From Marinimicrobium koreense (GTDB lineage Bacteria > Pseudomonadota > Gammaproteobacteria > Pseudomonadales > Cellvibrionaceae), in contig NZ_RJUK01000004.1 of the NCBI RefSeq assembly GCF_003762925.1, positions 1-64,000 on the forward strand: a stretch of 64,000 bases of DNA, read 5' to 3'. The position numbers and the translations under genes were made by a program. Positions 55,470 through 63,220 of this stretch are shown one piece after another; position 1 is the first letter of the stretch, and the number at the start of each line of letters is the position of its first letter. The notes under the pieces were generated by a model. It searched no databases. It saw nothing but the letters and a program-made list of their open reading frames with translations, and was not told the origin of the DNA.

Positions 55470-55853
55470 ACTCAACACCTCCAGATCGGTCATTCGAAAC
55501 AGTGGGTTCAGTATGCCTCCGGGATTCTGAACTCAGTCTGAACGGGATACACCTCTATCGCCCAACCATGAGCAGCGCTCAGCATTGGTGCTCTTGCAAC
55601 AATCAGCGCACAGCTTCCGTGCACAAAGCCTCTTTTCCGATGAACCATAATTGAGCACAGGATTACAAAAAGCGCCCTACGTTGGAGCAACCGCATTCGG
55701 GGAGGCCAAAATTCGGCTCCGTCTGCACAAAACGCCACCTTTTCTTCAGATGTTTTCTGCGTGGCACGACGGTTGCAACTCACCGATTACCAATTGGCGA
55801 AGCACGTCTTTGCACCGCAAGCATCACCGCCTCAATTCAGGAGAAACAACTTC
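55470..55853 (+). promoter_or_regulatory. Control region upstream of the formate/nitrite-type transporter
   Basis: A 384-nt stretch without a credible gene. It holds the sigma-54 promoter at 55762-55777 and, about 150 nt upstream of it, a dyad GCGCAC-N7-GTGCAC (55606-55624). That dyad resembles an NtrC-type enhancer (known form TGCACC-N5-GGTGCA) but with longer spacing. The right end carries CAGGAG before the transporter ATG. Confidence 0.5.
55762..55777 (+). promoter_or_regulatory. Sigma-54 promoter
   Basis: TGGCACG-ACGG-TTGCA, an exact match to the known RpoN consensus TGGCACR-N4-TTGCW, with GG at 55763-55764 and GC at 55775-55776, 11-nt offset. Transcription would start near 55788, about 65 nt before the transporter ATG. 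An NtrC-like or NO/nitrate-responsive activator is therefore expected. Confidence 0.85.
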
Positions 55854-56666
55854 ATGGCCTATATCGAACCGAGTGAGTTCGTCACCAAGATGGTGGATTC
55901 CGGCGAACAGAAAGTGTACATGTCCAACAAGGACACCTTGATCCGCGCCTTTATGGCCGGCGCCATTCTGGCGCTGGCCGCCATGTTTGCCATCACTGTC
56001 ATGGTCAATACCGGCTCCCCGCTGCTCGGCGCGGTGCTTTTCCCAGTGGGCTTTATCATGCTCTACCTGATGAAGTTCGATCTGCTGACCGGGGTGTTTA
56101 CGCTGGTCCCCCTCGCTTACCTGGACAAACGCCCCGGTGTAACGCTCAATCAGGTGTTGCGCAACTGGGGGCTGGTATTCCTCGGCAACTTTGCCGGGGC
56201 ACTGACCGTAGCAGTGGGCATGTCGTTCATTCTGACCTATGGCTTCAGCATTGATGGTGGCGAGATTGCCGCCAAGGCGGCCCAGATTGGTGAGTCGCGT
56301 ACCGTCGGCTACAAGGAGCACGGCCTGTCCGGCTGGATCACCATTTTCATTCGCGGCATCCTGTGTAACTGGATGGTCTCCATGGGGGTAGTCGGCGCCA
56401 TGATTTCCACCTCCGCCGGCAGCAAAATGGCCGCCATGTGGATGCCCATCATGCTGTTTTTCTACATGGGCTTTGAGCACTCCATCGTGAACATGTTTCT
56501 GTTCCCGTTTGGTCTGATCATGGGTGGAGACTTTTCCATAGCCGATTATCTGCTCTGGAATGAACTACCCACCGTTCTGGGCAATCTGATCGGCGGCTTT
56601 CTGCTGGTGGGCCTGCCCCTGTATTACACTCACGTGCGAACCAGCCCCGCTCGTCGGTTGGCTTAA
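55854..56666 (+). CDS. Formate/nitrite transporter family protein (NirC/FocA-like)
   Basis: Pentameric channel-like transporter of formate or nitrite, 270 residues with about six membrane segments (AFMAGAILALAAMFAITVMVNTG, LLGAVLFPVGFIMLYLMKFDLLTGVFTLVPLAYLDKRPG, LVFLGNFAGALTVAVGMSFILTY and so on). The family blocks KFDLLTGVF and CNWMVSMGV are present, and the channel His lies in FYMGFEHSIVNMFLFP. The ATG at 55854 has CAGGAG upstream. A sigma-54 promoter and the adjacent kinase/phosphatase gene, which in related bacteria sits among nitrate/nitrite assimilation genes, favour nitrite over formate. That choice is inference. Confidence 0.9.
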   Translation: MAYIEPSEFVTKMVDSGEQKVYMSNKDTLIRAFMAGAILALAAMFAITVMVNTGSPLLGAVLFPVGFIMLYLMKFDLLTGVFTLVPLAYLDKRPGVTLNQVLRNWGLVFLGNFAGALTVAVGMSFILTYGFSIDGGEIAAKAAQIGESRTVGYKEHGLSGWITIFIRGILCNWMVSMGVVGAMISTSAGSKMAAMWMPIMLFFYMGFEHSIVNMFLFPFGLIMGGDFSIADYLLWNELPTVLGNLIGGFLLVGLPLYYTHVRTSPARRLA

Positions 56667-56711
56667 CCGTAGAGACCCGGGCCGTCGTTTCACCACGACG
56701 GCCCAACCTTT

Positions 56712-58424
56712 ATGACTCAACCTCTACGCATTCGCATCGGCCAGTACACGCATTCCGGCCACAAATCCGTGAACCAGGATTTTGTCGGCGCCCGGTTACC
56801 GACCGGCGCCACGCTGGGGCATAAAGGGGCGGTGCTGGCCATTGCCGATGGCATCAGCAGCAGCGACGTCAGCCAGATCGCCAGTGAAACCGCGGTCAGT
56901 GGTTTTATTGAAGATTATTACTGCACGCCGGAAGCCTGGTCGGTCAAGCAGTCAGCGGAGCGGGTACTGCAGGCACTCAACGCCTGGCTGTTCGCGCAGA
57001 CGCGCAACAGCCCGTACCGGTTTGAACGGGACAGAGGTTACATCTGCACCTTCAGCACGCTGATTTTCAAAGCCCGTCACGCCCACCTGTTGCACGCGGG
57101 AGACACGCGCATTTACCGACTGGCGAATCAACAGCTGGAACCGTTGACGGAAGATCATCGCCACTGTGTGGATGCCGACACCCACTACCTGACCTCGGCG
57201 TTGGGGGTTCATCCTCATCTGCGTTTCGACTATCACCAACTCGACCTTGAGCCCGGTGACACCTTTATTCTTGCCAGCGATGGGGCCTACGAGTTTTTTG
57301 ACGCCTCGGACATCACGCAGGTAATCGATGCCCAGCGGGATGACCTCAACGGCGCGGCCAGAACCCTGGTGGAGCAGGCACTGGCCTGCGGCAGCCGGGA
57401 TAATCTGAGCGTCCAGATTGCCCGGGTGGAAGCGTTGCCGGACCCCACCGTGGGGGAGCTTTCCCGCCAGGCTTCGCTCCTGACGTTGCCCCCCGCTCTG
57501 GATGCGGGTACGGATTTTGACGGGTATCGGATTCTTCGCTCGCTCTATATCAGCAGCCGCAGTCATGTCTACCTCGCCCGGGACACCCTCAATAATGGCC
57601 CCGTGGCCATCAAAGTCCCGGCCATGGAAGGAAGAGACAATCCGCACTATCTCGAACGCTTTTTAATGGAGGACTGGATCGCCCGGCGGTTTAACCACAA
57701 CCACCTGCTTAAAGCCGCTCGGCGAGAGCATGAACGCGGCTTTCTGTACGTTGCGACGGAATATCTTGAAGGCCAGACCTTGAGTCAGTGGCTGAAAGAT
57801 AACCCCTATCCCGATCTGGCCAGAGTCCGGGATATCGTGCAACAGGTTGCAAGCGGACTGCAGGCGTTGCATCGTCAGGCCATGGTGCACCGCGACCTGC
57901 GTCCAGATAACCTGATGATTGACGCTCAGGGAACGGTCACGATTATTGATTTCGGCTCCGCCAGCGTCGCGGGCCTCAGTGAAGGACGAAGCCGCGACGG
58001 GGTGATCTACGGCGCGGCCCTGTACGCCGCCCCGGAATATTTTCTCGGCGAACCGGGAGACCTGCGCAGCGATCTCTATTCCCTGGCCGTGATCGTCTAT
58101 CAAATGCTGACCGGCAAGCACCCCTATGGTCCCAAGGTGGCCCGGACCCGGACCCGAGCGGAACAACACAAACTGCGTTATCGCAGTGCTCAGGAACACC
58201 GGCCCTCGGTTCCCGACTGGGTGGATGAATGCTTGCGCAAGGCCACGCAGATCAGTCCGCACAAGCGCTACACCGAGCTATCAGAGTTTATCTATGATCT
58301 TAACAACCCCAACCCCGCGTTCGCTCGAAAATCGCAACCGCCGTTGATTGAGCGCAACCCGGTATTGTTCTGGCAGGGTGTGTCGTTGATTCTGTTGGTG
58401 TTGTTGGTCGTGCAGTTTGCGTAG
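56712..58424 (+). CDS. Bifunctional PP2C phosphatase / Ser-Thr protein kinase, membrane-anchored
   Basis: Fusion of 570 residues. The N-terminal PP2C domain (about 5-245) has the metal-binding NQDF (21-24), ADGISSSD (45-52), LASDGAYEFFD (187-197) and SRDN (228-231). The kinase domain (about 268-530) has the VAIK lysine Lys301, a helix-C Glu, HRDLRPDNLMID with the catalytic HRD (393-395), DFG at 413-415, and an APEYFLG activation end. A single membrane segment closes the protein (PVLFWQGVSLILLVLLVVQFA), so both domains face the cytoplasm. All catalytic residues look intact, so both activities are expected. It lies 45 nt after the transporter gene and presumably regulates the transporter or nitrite assimilation by phosphorylation. 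Confidence 0.9.
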   Translation: MTQPLRIRIGQYTHSGHKSVNQDFVGARLPTGATLGHKGAVLAIADGISSSDVSQIASETAVSGFIEDYYCTPEAWSVKQSAERVLQALNAWLFAQTRNSPYRFERDRGYICTFSTLIFKARHAHLLHAGDTRIYRLANQQLEPLTEDHRHCVDADTHYLTSALGVHPHLRFDYHQLDLEPGDTFILASDGAYEFFDASDITQVIDAQRDDLNGAARTLVEQALACGSRDNLSVQIARVEALPDPTVGELSRQASLLTLPPALDAGTDFDGYRILRSLYISSRSHVYLARDTLNNGPVAIKVPAMEGRDNPHYLERFLMEDWIARRFNHNHLLKAARREHERGFLYVATEYLEGQTLSQWLKDNPYPDLARVRDIVQQVASGLQALHRQAMVHRDLRPDNLMIDAQGTVTIIDFGSASVAGLSEGRSRDGVIYGAALYAAPEYFLGEPGDLRSDLYSLAVIVYQMLTGKHPYGPKVARTRTRAEQHKLRYRSAQEHRPSVPDWVDECLRKATQISPHKRYTELSEFIYDLNNPNPAFARKSQPPLIERNPVLFWQGVSLILLVLLVVQFA

Positions 58425-58432
58425 GTTGAGTT

Positions 58433-58466
58433 ACGGCGGATGCGCCTTCGGCTTATCCGCCCTACG
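58433..58466. repeat. REP-like palindromic repeat, copy 3
   Basis: ACGGCGGATGCGCC, TTC, GGCTTATCCGCC, then CTACG; on the minus strand it begins with GTAG and a long imperfect palindrome. It fills the gap between the convergent kinase and K+ channel genes, the usual location for REP units. Confidence 0.7.
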
Positions 58467-58482
58467 CGACCCAGCGTGTCCC

Positions 58483-58947
58483 CTAATCGCCACCCCAGGC
58501 CCGATTCATCACCAGGTAGCTGAACGACGCGGACCAGGTGATCATCATAAAACCCACCAGAGCCTCGGTACCGGCGAGAAATCGTATATCTCCGGCGGCC
58601 GACAAGTCGCCCCACCCCACCGTGGTGTAATTCGCGGCCGAAAAATATACGCAGTCGAGCAGCGTCAGCTCGCTGTAGCCCTGAATCACTCCGTAGCCAT
58701 CCAAACCCAACAGCAACCAGAACACAAAACCGAACATCCAGATTTCAACCACATGGGCGAACAGCAGAACAAACATGGTGAGCAGCACGACCGGGCGGGT
58801 CCGGTGGTTGCGACCAAAGCGTCGGTGTCGGTCGATATGCCAGCGGTTGAGCCACTGGATCACTTCGTAATGAAACACCACCCCCAGGGCCACCACGACC
58901 GCCGTGGCCACTACGGTGATAACTGAAGAACTTGCGCCAAGGTTCAT
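58483..58947 (-). CDS. Two-TM potassium channel-like protein
   Basis: Small ion-channel protein (154 residues) of the Ion_trans_2 type. Membrane segments are near the N-terminus (SSVITVVATAVVVALGVVFHY), at about 55-80 (VVLLTMFVLLFAHVVEIWMFGFVFWLLL) and at the C-terminus (FLAGTEALVGFMMITWSASFSYLVM). The pore loop AANYTTVGWGD carries the selectivity-filter motif TVG-W-GD in place of the common TVGYGD, a variation seen in other bacterial members. The start is the ATG at 58947. There is no cytosolic RCK domain. It converges with the kinase gene across a REP element. The ion and role are not shown by context. Confidence 0.82.
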   Translation of the reverse strand: MNLGASSSVITVVATAVVVALGVVFHYEVIQWLNRWHIDRHRRFGRNHRTRPVVLLTMFVLLFAHVVEIWMFGFVFWLLLGLDGYGVIQGYSELTLLDCVYFSAANYTTVGWGDLSAAGDIRFLAGTEALVGFMMITWSASFSYLVMNRAWGGD

Positions 58948-59011
58948 CAACAGTCTCTCTATTGACGGATCGCCAACCGTTTACGCCACATGACCTGCCA
59001 GCCTTGAGCGG

Positions 59012-61012
59012 TCAGGTGCCGATCACGCCACCGTCGTTTTTGGTGATCAGTACCGTGGTGGAACGCGGCCGGGTTTTGCCATCGCTGGCCGGGTAGCTGA
59101 TGCCCGGGTGTTGAACATTGATCCACATCGCGGTGCCATCCGGCGTCGCGGTAATACCGGTGATTTCGCAGCCGGACGGGCCGGTCAGAAAACAACGCAC
59201 CTCCCGGGTCACCGGATCGGCGCAGAGCATCTGATTGGTGCCCATGGCATCGTAAACCGACTTGCCGTCACTGAAGTCAGTCTGAATCCAGAGGCGCCCC
59301 TCAGGATCAAACCATAGGCCATCAGGGCTGGCAAAAATATCCCCCTTGATGGTGCCGTATTGGTGATCGGTTTGCCAGCTTTCGTCGGTCGGGGGCTGCT
59401 CGCCAGCGAGCAAAAACAGCTCCCAGTGAAAGGCGGTGGCCGCCGGATGCCGGTTGTCCTCCCGCCAGCGCAATATCTGGCCGTGATGGTTTTCCGGGCG
59501 CGGGTTGGCGGCGTCGACCGGCTCGTTCGGATCGACACCCCGATCGGTGTTATTGGTCAGGGTCACGTAGCCATCGCGGGTAAAGGGGTTCACCGCGGTC
59601 CACTCTGGGCGATCCATTGGGGTTGCGCCCACCGCATCGGCCGCACTGCGCAAGTTGATCAGCACATCGGCCTGATCGCGGAAGCCATCTGTTTCGGTGA
59701 GGCCCGGCGCCCCCCAGACCAGCGGGCGCCACTCGCCGGTGCCATCTTCGTGATAGACCGCGACGTAAACGGTACCCTTGTCCAGAAGATCCCGATTGGC
59801 CTTCGGGTTATCGGCATCAAAGCGACCTTCCGGCACAAACTTGTAGACGTATTCGCCCCGGGTATCATCGCCGGAATAAAACGCGAGGATGCCATCCGGA
59901 TGCTGAACGCAGGTGCAGCCTTCGCGCACAATGCGACCAAACGCGGTGCGCTTGACCGGCCTGGAGTCAGGGTCAAACGGATCCACCTCCACCACCCAGC
60001 CAAACCGGTTGGGTTCGTTCACATGGCCACCGTGGGGCTGCTCGGCCCGAGGGGTCGCATCAAAGCGCGGATCGGCCGATTCCCAATAGTTGTAGTGGCT
60101 GTTGAGACCGGCGGCAATGCCGTAGCGATGGTGTTCACGCCGACGGGCATGATCCGCCGCGTCGCGATTGACGAAATAGTTTTTCCAGTTTTCCTCGGCA
60201 ATCAGGTAGGTGCCCCAGGGGGTCACCCCCATGGAGCAGTTGTTCAGGGTCCCCAGCACTTCCCGCCCTTGCGGATCGTCGGCAGTTTTCATCGCCTCCG
60301 CACCCGCGCAGGGGCCGCTGAGGGTCATGGGTGTGTATGCGGTCAGGCGACGGTTATAGCGCGAGGGGTAAACGCGCTGCCAGTCGCCCCGGGGATCTTT
60401 GCGCAGCTCGATAATGCTCAGCCCATGGCCCGCCTGCTCCTTGCGGACTTCATTGAGCGGCCTTACCCGCCGGCCTTGTTCATCTTCGGTGACGGTGGGG
60501 CCATCGGGGTGAATCGTCGCGTTGATGTACTCGTGGTTGATCACCAGCAGGCCGCGCTCATTGGGCGCATCCGGAAAAGGGAAAAAATGCATACCGTCGT
60601 GGTTCTGACCGGACTGCAGGGCCTGCTCGGTCCAGGTGTTCTGCGCATCGGGACGCCATTCGGGCGCCCCGCTTTCCACTGGGTCCCCCCAACTGAAAAA
60701 GGGTCGGGCCGTGTAGCCCTCGGGCACATCCACCCGGTCGTAACCCGGATCACTCGCCACCGGCACCGGCTTGAACCCGATGGCTGGGCGCGGACTGTCC
60801 CGAAAAGCGGCGGGCGCGCCTTCCCGGCTGGCACAGGCGCTGAGCAGGGTGGACGCCGCAAAGGGGCCGGCCAACAGGCCCAGGCCACCTTTCAGAACCC
60901 GGCGCCGGGCGTGGCTGACCTGATTGAGGTGTCGGTTATCGCTGGGGTTTACCCGCGTATCATCAACATCGCGGGCCTGGTCGGCGCACTGGATCAGGAC
61001 GGACTGGTTCAT
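59012..61012 (-). CDS. PhoX-family alkaline phosphatase (DUF839)
   Basis: Exported Ca/Fe-dependent phosphatase-type beta-propeller, 666 residues. A twin-arginine signal is visible at about residues 35-62 (RRRVLKGGLGLLAGPFAASTLLSAC), possibly with a lipid-attached Cys. Family blocks include HDGMHFFPFP, LLVINHEYIN, NNCSMGVTPWGTYLIAEENWKNYF, GWVVEVDPFDP, GCTCVQHPDGILAFYSGDDTRGEYVYKFVP and GLWFDPEGRLWIQTDFSDG. The ATG at 61012 is preferred over the GTG one codon earlier. Three tandem 15-16 bp repeats lie directly upstream. I see no clear Pho box, so phosphate control is not established. Confidence 0.88.
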   Translation of the reverse strand: MNQSVLIQCADQARDVDDTRVNPSDNRHLNQVSHARRRVLKGGLGLLAGPFAASTLLSACASREGAPAAFRDSPRPAIGFKPVPVASDPGYDRVDVPEGYTARPFFSWGDPVESGAPEWRPDAQNTWTEQALQSGQNHDGMHFFPFPDAPNERGLLVINHEYINATIHPDGPTVTEDEQGRRVRPLNEVRKEQAGHGLSIIELRKDPRGDWQRVYPSRYNRRLTAYTPMTLSGPCAGAEAMKTADDPQGREVLGTLNNCSMGVTPWGTYLIAEENWKNYFVNRDAADHARRREHHRYGIAAGLNSHYNYWESADPRFDATPRAEQPHGGHVNEPNRFGWVVEVDPFDPDSRPVKRTAFGRIVREGCTCVQHPDGILAFYSGDDTRGEYVYKFVPEGRFDADNPKANRDLLDKGTVYVAVYHEDGTGEWRPLVWGAPGLTETDGFRDQADVLINLRSAADAVGATPMDRPEWTAVNPFTRDGYVTLTNNTDRGVDPNEPVDAANPRPENHHGQILRWREDNRHPAATAFHWELFLLAGEQPPTDESWQTDHQYGTIKGDIFASPDGLWFDPEGRLWIQTDFSDGKSVYDAMGTNQMLCADPVTREVRCFLTGPSGCEITGITATPDGTAMWINVQHPGISYPASDGKTRPRSTTVLITKNDGGVIGT

Positions 61013-61013
61013 C

Positions 61014-61060
61014 ACTCTCGTTCACCTCACTCTCATTCACCGTTACTCTCATCCACCGTT
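61014..61060. repeat. Three tandem 15-16 bp repeats in the phoX leader
   Basis: Units 61014-61028, 61029-61044 and 61045-61060 each begin ACTCTC and contain CACC on the plus strand. Read in the gene direction they are GGTG-A-x-GAGAGT blocks, and the last one supplies the ribosome site of phoX. Duplication of the unit would create extra ribosome-binding-like GAGAG cores upstream of the ATG. Confidence 0.7.
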
Positions 61061-61150
61061 ACGTGGACATAGGGCCACAATCACCCGGCGACTCCGGGTA
61101 TGCTGCACGCTTTCGCCCAAAAGTGCCAGATGAGCCCCGGAAGAATCGCG

Positions 61151-61921
61151 TCAGGTGACCGTCCGGTGCTCGTCAGACAGGGTAACGATCCGCTCCCACA
61201 GCGCGTTGGTCCACCGGGCCAACTCGTGAATGAACGGCTCCCGCACCAGTGCGGGGTCGATACACCAGCGATCTATATCCGGATGTCCCACGGCGGCATA
61301 CTCCCAGTCGATCAGATACAGACGATCGCCGGTCTCCAGGACATTTTCGGGAATCAGATCATGATGGGTCAGGACTGCTGGCCAATCCGACCGGTCGAAC
61401 GCCACCAGGGTTTCCCGAAAGAGCCACCAGCTCGACGCCAGTGCTGCGTCAATCGCACCCGCGTTTTCCAATTGCTGCCAATAGTGGTCCAGGTAAGCGG
61501 TATAGGAACGACGGGGCGTACCCGGGGCCAGCACCTGCGCCGCCCCCAGACACTCCATTAACCGACGACGCTGCCGGGGGTCCTGAAAATCAGCGTCGCT
61601 CCAGGTGCGCCCATCAATATGCGGAAAAACCGTGAAGTCTCGCTGCGGTGACCAATAACAGGCACCCCGGGTCAATCCCGCCTCGGCGACGGTGTCAAGA
61701 ATCGCGGCCTCCTGCGCCCGGTCAATCCCAAGGCGCGGGCCTCGGGGGTTGTTCAGGCGCAGCAGAAGGTCATCGCCGAGCCCCGGCGCTCGCAGGCGAA
61801 AGCTACGATTGGTGCGCCCGCCCTCAATGGGACCGAGCACGCGGGGAGCGTCGGTGAACGGCAGCGGCCACTTCCGCCAGGTGGCGAGGGCGGTTTCGAG
61901 ACGGGTAAACGCGTCAGGCAC
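61151..61921 (-). CDS. Aminoglycoside phosphotransferase/choline kinase-fold protein, putative thiamine kinase
   Basis: Small-molecule kinase of the APH/ChoK fold, 256 residues. The nucleotide region has IEGGRTNRSFRLR and LLLRLNNPRGPRLGIDRAQEAAIL; the catalytic loop is VLTHHDLIPENVLE (Asp as base) and the metal site is YLIDWEYAAVGHPDIDRW. The GTG at 61921 has GAGGA upstream and overlaps the pnuT stop by 8 nt; the longer reading (to 61966) also starts with GTG and has no better support. As the gene after a PnuT transporter and a YkoF-like protein, it is most simply a thiamine kinase that traps imported thiamine as thiamine phosphate (the role of ThiK/YcfN). Substrate is inferred from context. 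Confidence 0.75.
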   Translation of the reverse strand: MPDAFTRLETALATWRKWPLPFTDAPRVLGPIEGGRTNRSFRLRAPGLGDDLLLRLNNPRGPRLGIDRAQEAAILDTVAEAGLTRGACYWSPQRDFTVFPHIDGRTWSDADFQDPRQRRRLMECLGAAQVLAPGTPRRSYTAYLDHYWQQLENAGAIDAALASSWWLFRETLVAFDRSDWPAVLTHHDLIPENVLETGDRLYLIDWEYAAVGHPDIDRWCIDPALVREPFIHELARWTNALWERIVTLSDEHRTVT

Positions 61922-62549
61922 AGGCCGCTTCCTCGGCGCGATCACTGCTCTGGCCGCGATAGTCACGAACCCAGCTTAGCCAACCAAAGACCGAGATGAT
62001 CAGATACAGCGCCATCAACAGTGCGGTCAGGTACAAGCTGCGCTCCCAGAGGATGATCATTTGCAGGCTATTGATCACCATCCAGTAAAGCCAGTTTTCC
62101 AGAACCTTTCGGGCCACCATATACGTGGTCACCACGGCGGCCCAGGTGGTGAAGGAGTCCAGATAGGGCCAGGCGGCCTGGGTGAACATCGTCAACCAGG
62201 TACCGGAGGCCAGGCTGACCAGCACAATGCCCCCGATCACCAGCAGGTGGGTTCGCCAGCGCCAGGTCTGCACCGGCAGCTCGGTATCTCCCCGACCACC
62301 GTGACGCCATTGCCACCAACCGTAAACGGCCATGGCCATGTAGTAGACGTTGAGCCCGGACTCCATCAGCAGGCTGACGTTCCAGTAGAGCGCGGTGTAG
62401 ATGGCGGTGCTCAGAAAGCCTGCGTACCAGCACAGGGCGTTCTGACGCACGGCTAATACCAGGTAGGCCAGCGCAAGCGTTACCGCGACCAGTTCCCATC
62501 CGAGCCACTGGGACCAGGTGTCGGCCAATTGTTGGGTGATGTCGTTCAT
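61914..62549 (-). CDS. pnuT: PnuC/PnuT-family transporter, putative thiamine transporter PnuT
   Basis: Inner-membrane facilitator of the PnuC group, 211 residues, with about seven membrane segments. Family blocks are NALCWYAGFLSTAIYTALYW, VYYMAMAVYGWWQWRHGG and YLDSFTTWAAVVTTYMVARKVLENWLYWMVINSLQ. PnuC itself takes up nicotinamide riboside; members located with thiamine genes (PnuT) take up thiamine. Here a YkoF-type thiamine-binding protein precedes it, a kinase follows it and a TonB receptor lies at the head, so thiamine is favoured. The ATG at 62549 is used instead of a TTG one codon upstream. Confidence 0.85.
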   Translation of the reverse strand: MNDITQQLADTWSQWLGWELVAVTLALAYLVLAVRQNALCWYAGFLSTAIYTALYWNVSLLMESGLNVYYMAMAVYGWWQWRHGGRGDTELPVQTWRWRTHLLVIGGIVLVSLASGTWLTMFTQAAWPYLDSFTTWAAVVTTYMVARKVLENWLYWMVINSLQMIILWERSLYLTALLMALYLIISVFGWLSWVRDYRGQSSDRAEEAACA

Positions 62550-62565
62550 CAACTCAGGGTTTCCA

Positions 62566-62817
62566 TCAGTTCAGGGCTTCATAATTGGGCAGAAATTTGG
62601 TGACGAATACGGCTTTGCCATACTTTTCGTAACTGTATTTCATGCCATCACGCAGGATGTCCATGACGCGGTCGTAGTCGCCGGTGATGATGGTGCAGGT
62701 GGGCACGGTCTGAATCAGAATGCCTTCCTGCTGGTTGAGCCAGTCGATAAACCCTTTGATGGGCGGAATGTAGTCGCCATTAAACGGGTACATACTGATT
62801 TCTACTGAGAGTTTCAT
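62566..62817 (-). CDS. Thiamine-binding YkoF/MTH1187-family protein
   Basis: Small ferredoxin-like protein, 83 residues: MKLSVEISMYPFNGDYIPPIKGFIDWLNQQEG, then VQTVPTCTIITGDYDRVMDILRDGMKYSYEKYGKAVFVTKFLPNY-like blocks typical of the single-domain thiamine-binding family (PF01910; YkoF is a double version). GAGAGG lies upstream of the ATG. It is probably cytoplasmic, since no signal is visible, and may bind thiamine or its pyrimidine part. It is 16 nt upstream of pnuT and separated from the TonB receptor by 400 nt that holds two hairpin repeats. Confidence 0.82.
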   Translation of the reverse strand: MKLSVEISMYPFNGDYIPPIKGFIDWLNQQEGILIQTVPTCTIITGDYDRVMDILRDGMKYSYEKYGKAVFVTKFLPNYEALN

Positions 62818-62870
62818 GGTGTTGCCTCTCTACTCGGAATATTTTGATTAGATGTTGGTGGCGTGTCGAT

Positions 62871-63012
62871 CCGGTGCACTGACCCAAGACACGCCGTACA
62901 TACGTGACGTGCATGGATGCACTAATGCCGCGATGGCATGGATGCCAAAGAGCGGCCCCTGTAGGCTCGGATCGCGGGTCCCCCGCTCCACGGTCTTGGG
63001 TCAGTGCACCGG
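62871..63012. repeat. Variable-arm hairpin repeat, copy B (expanded core)
   Basis: A perfect 20-bp inverted repeat (62871-62890 with 62993-63012, CCGGTGCACTGACCCAAGAC), possibly extended by an offset GTGGCG/CGCCAC pair, encloses a 102-nt core. The first 8 nt (ACGCCGTA) and the last 29 nt (62964-62992) match copy A with one difference. The middle is replaced by a longer piece with two small palindromes, GTGCA-TGGA-TGCAC and GGCA-TGGA-TGCC. Confidence 0.88.
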
Positions 63013-63091
63013 ACCGCCACTTCGCCGGACGTCTGACCCCGTTTCAAACTTGCATTGTTCAGCTTTTTTAGCTGCATGAACGTTTCGATAA

Positions 63092-63198
63092 GTCGGTGTC
63101 AGAAACCTTGGATCAGGACCGTAGAGCGGGGGACCCGCGATCCGAGCCCCCAGGGATGGGTTTACGGCGTGTCCTGATCCAAGGTTTCTGACACCGAC
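63092..63198. repeat. Variable-arm hairpin repeat, copy C
   Basis: A perfect 28-bp inverted repeat (63092-63119 with 63171-63198, beginning GTCGGTGTCAGAAACC) encloses a 51-nt core (63120-63170). That core is the exact reverse complement of the copy A core. The arms are unrelated to those of A and B. Confidence 0.9.
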
Positions 63199-63220
63199 GC
63201 CCCCCACAACTCACAAAACA

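Larger units (their letters stand above)
62818..63220. other. Gene-free intra-operon gap with two hairpin repeats
   Basis: A 403-nt stretch between the TonB receptor stop and the YkoF-like start, both on the minus strand. It holds copies B and C of the variable-arm hairpin repeat in opposite orientations, separated by about 80 nt (63013-63091) of unremarkable sequence. I find no TPP-riboswitch signature (such as CTGAGA) on the minus strand here. Confidence 0.7.

Noticed and set aside
59360-61072. 570-residue plus-strand open frame opposite phoX
   Set aside because: Antisense to a gene with clear PhoX motifs and a Tat signal; no ribosome site or recognisable domain on the plus strand.
62871-63198. 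Possible CRISPR array or integron attC sites
   Set aside because: There are only two core copies here, in opposite orientation and without regular spacers, and no cas or integrase genes. attC sites have conserved ends and variable centres, the reverse of what is seen.
62818-63220. TPP riboswitch upstream of the ykoF-like gene
   Set aside because: The conserved CTGAGA and following pyrimidine-sensor motifs are not present on the minus strand in this gap.
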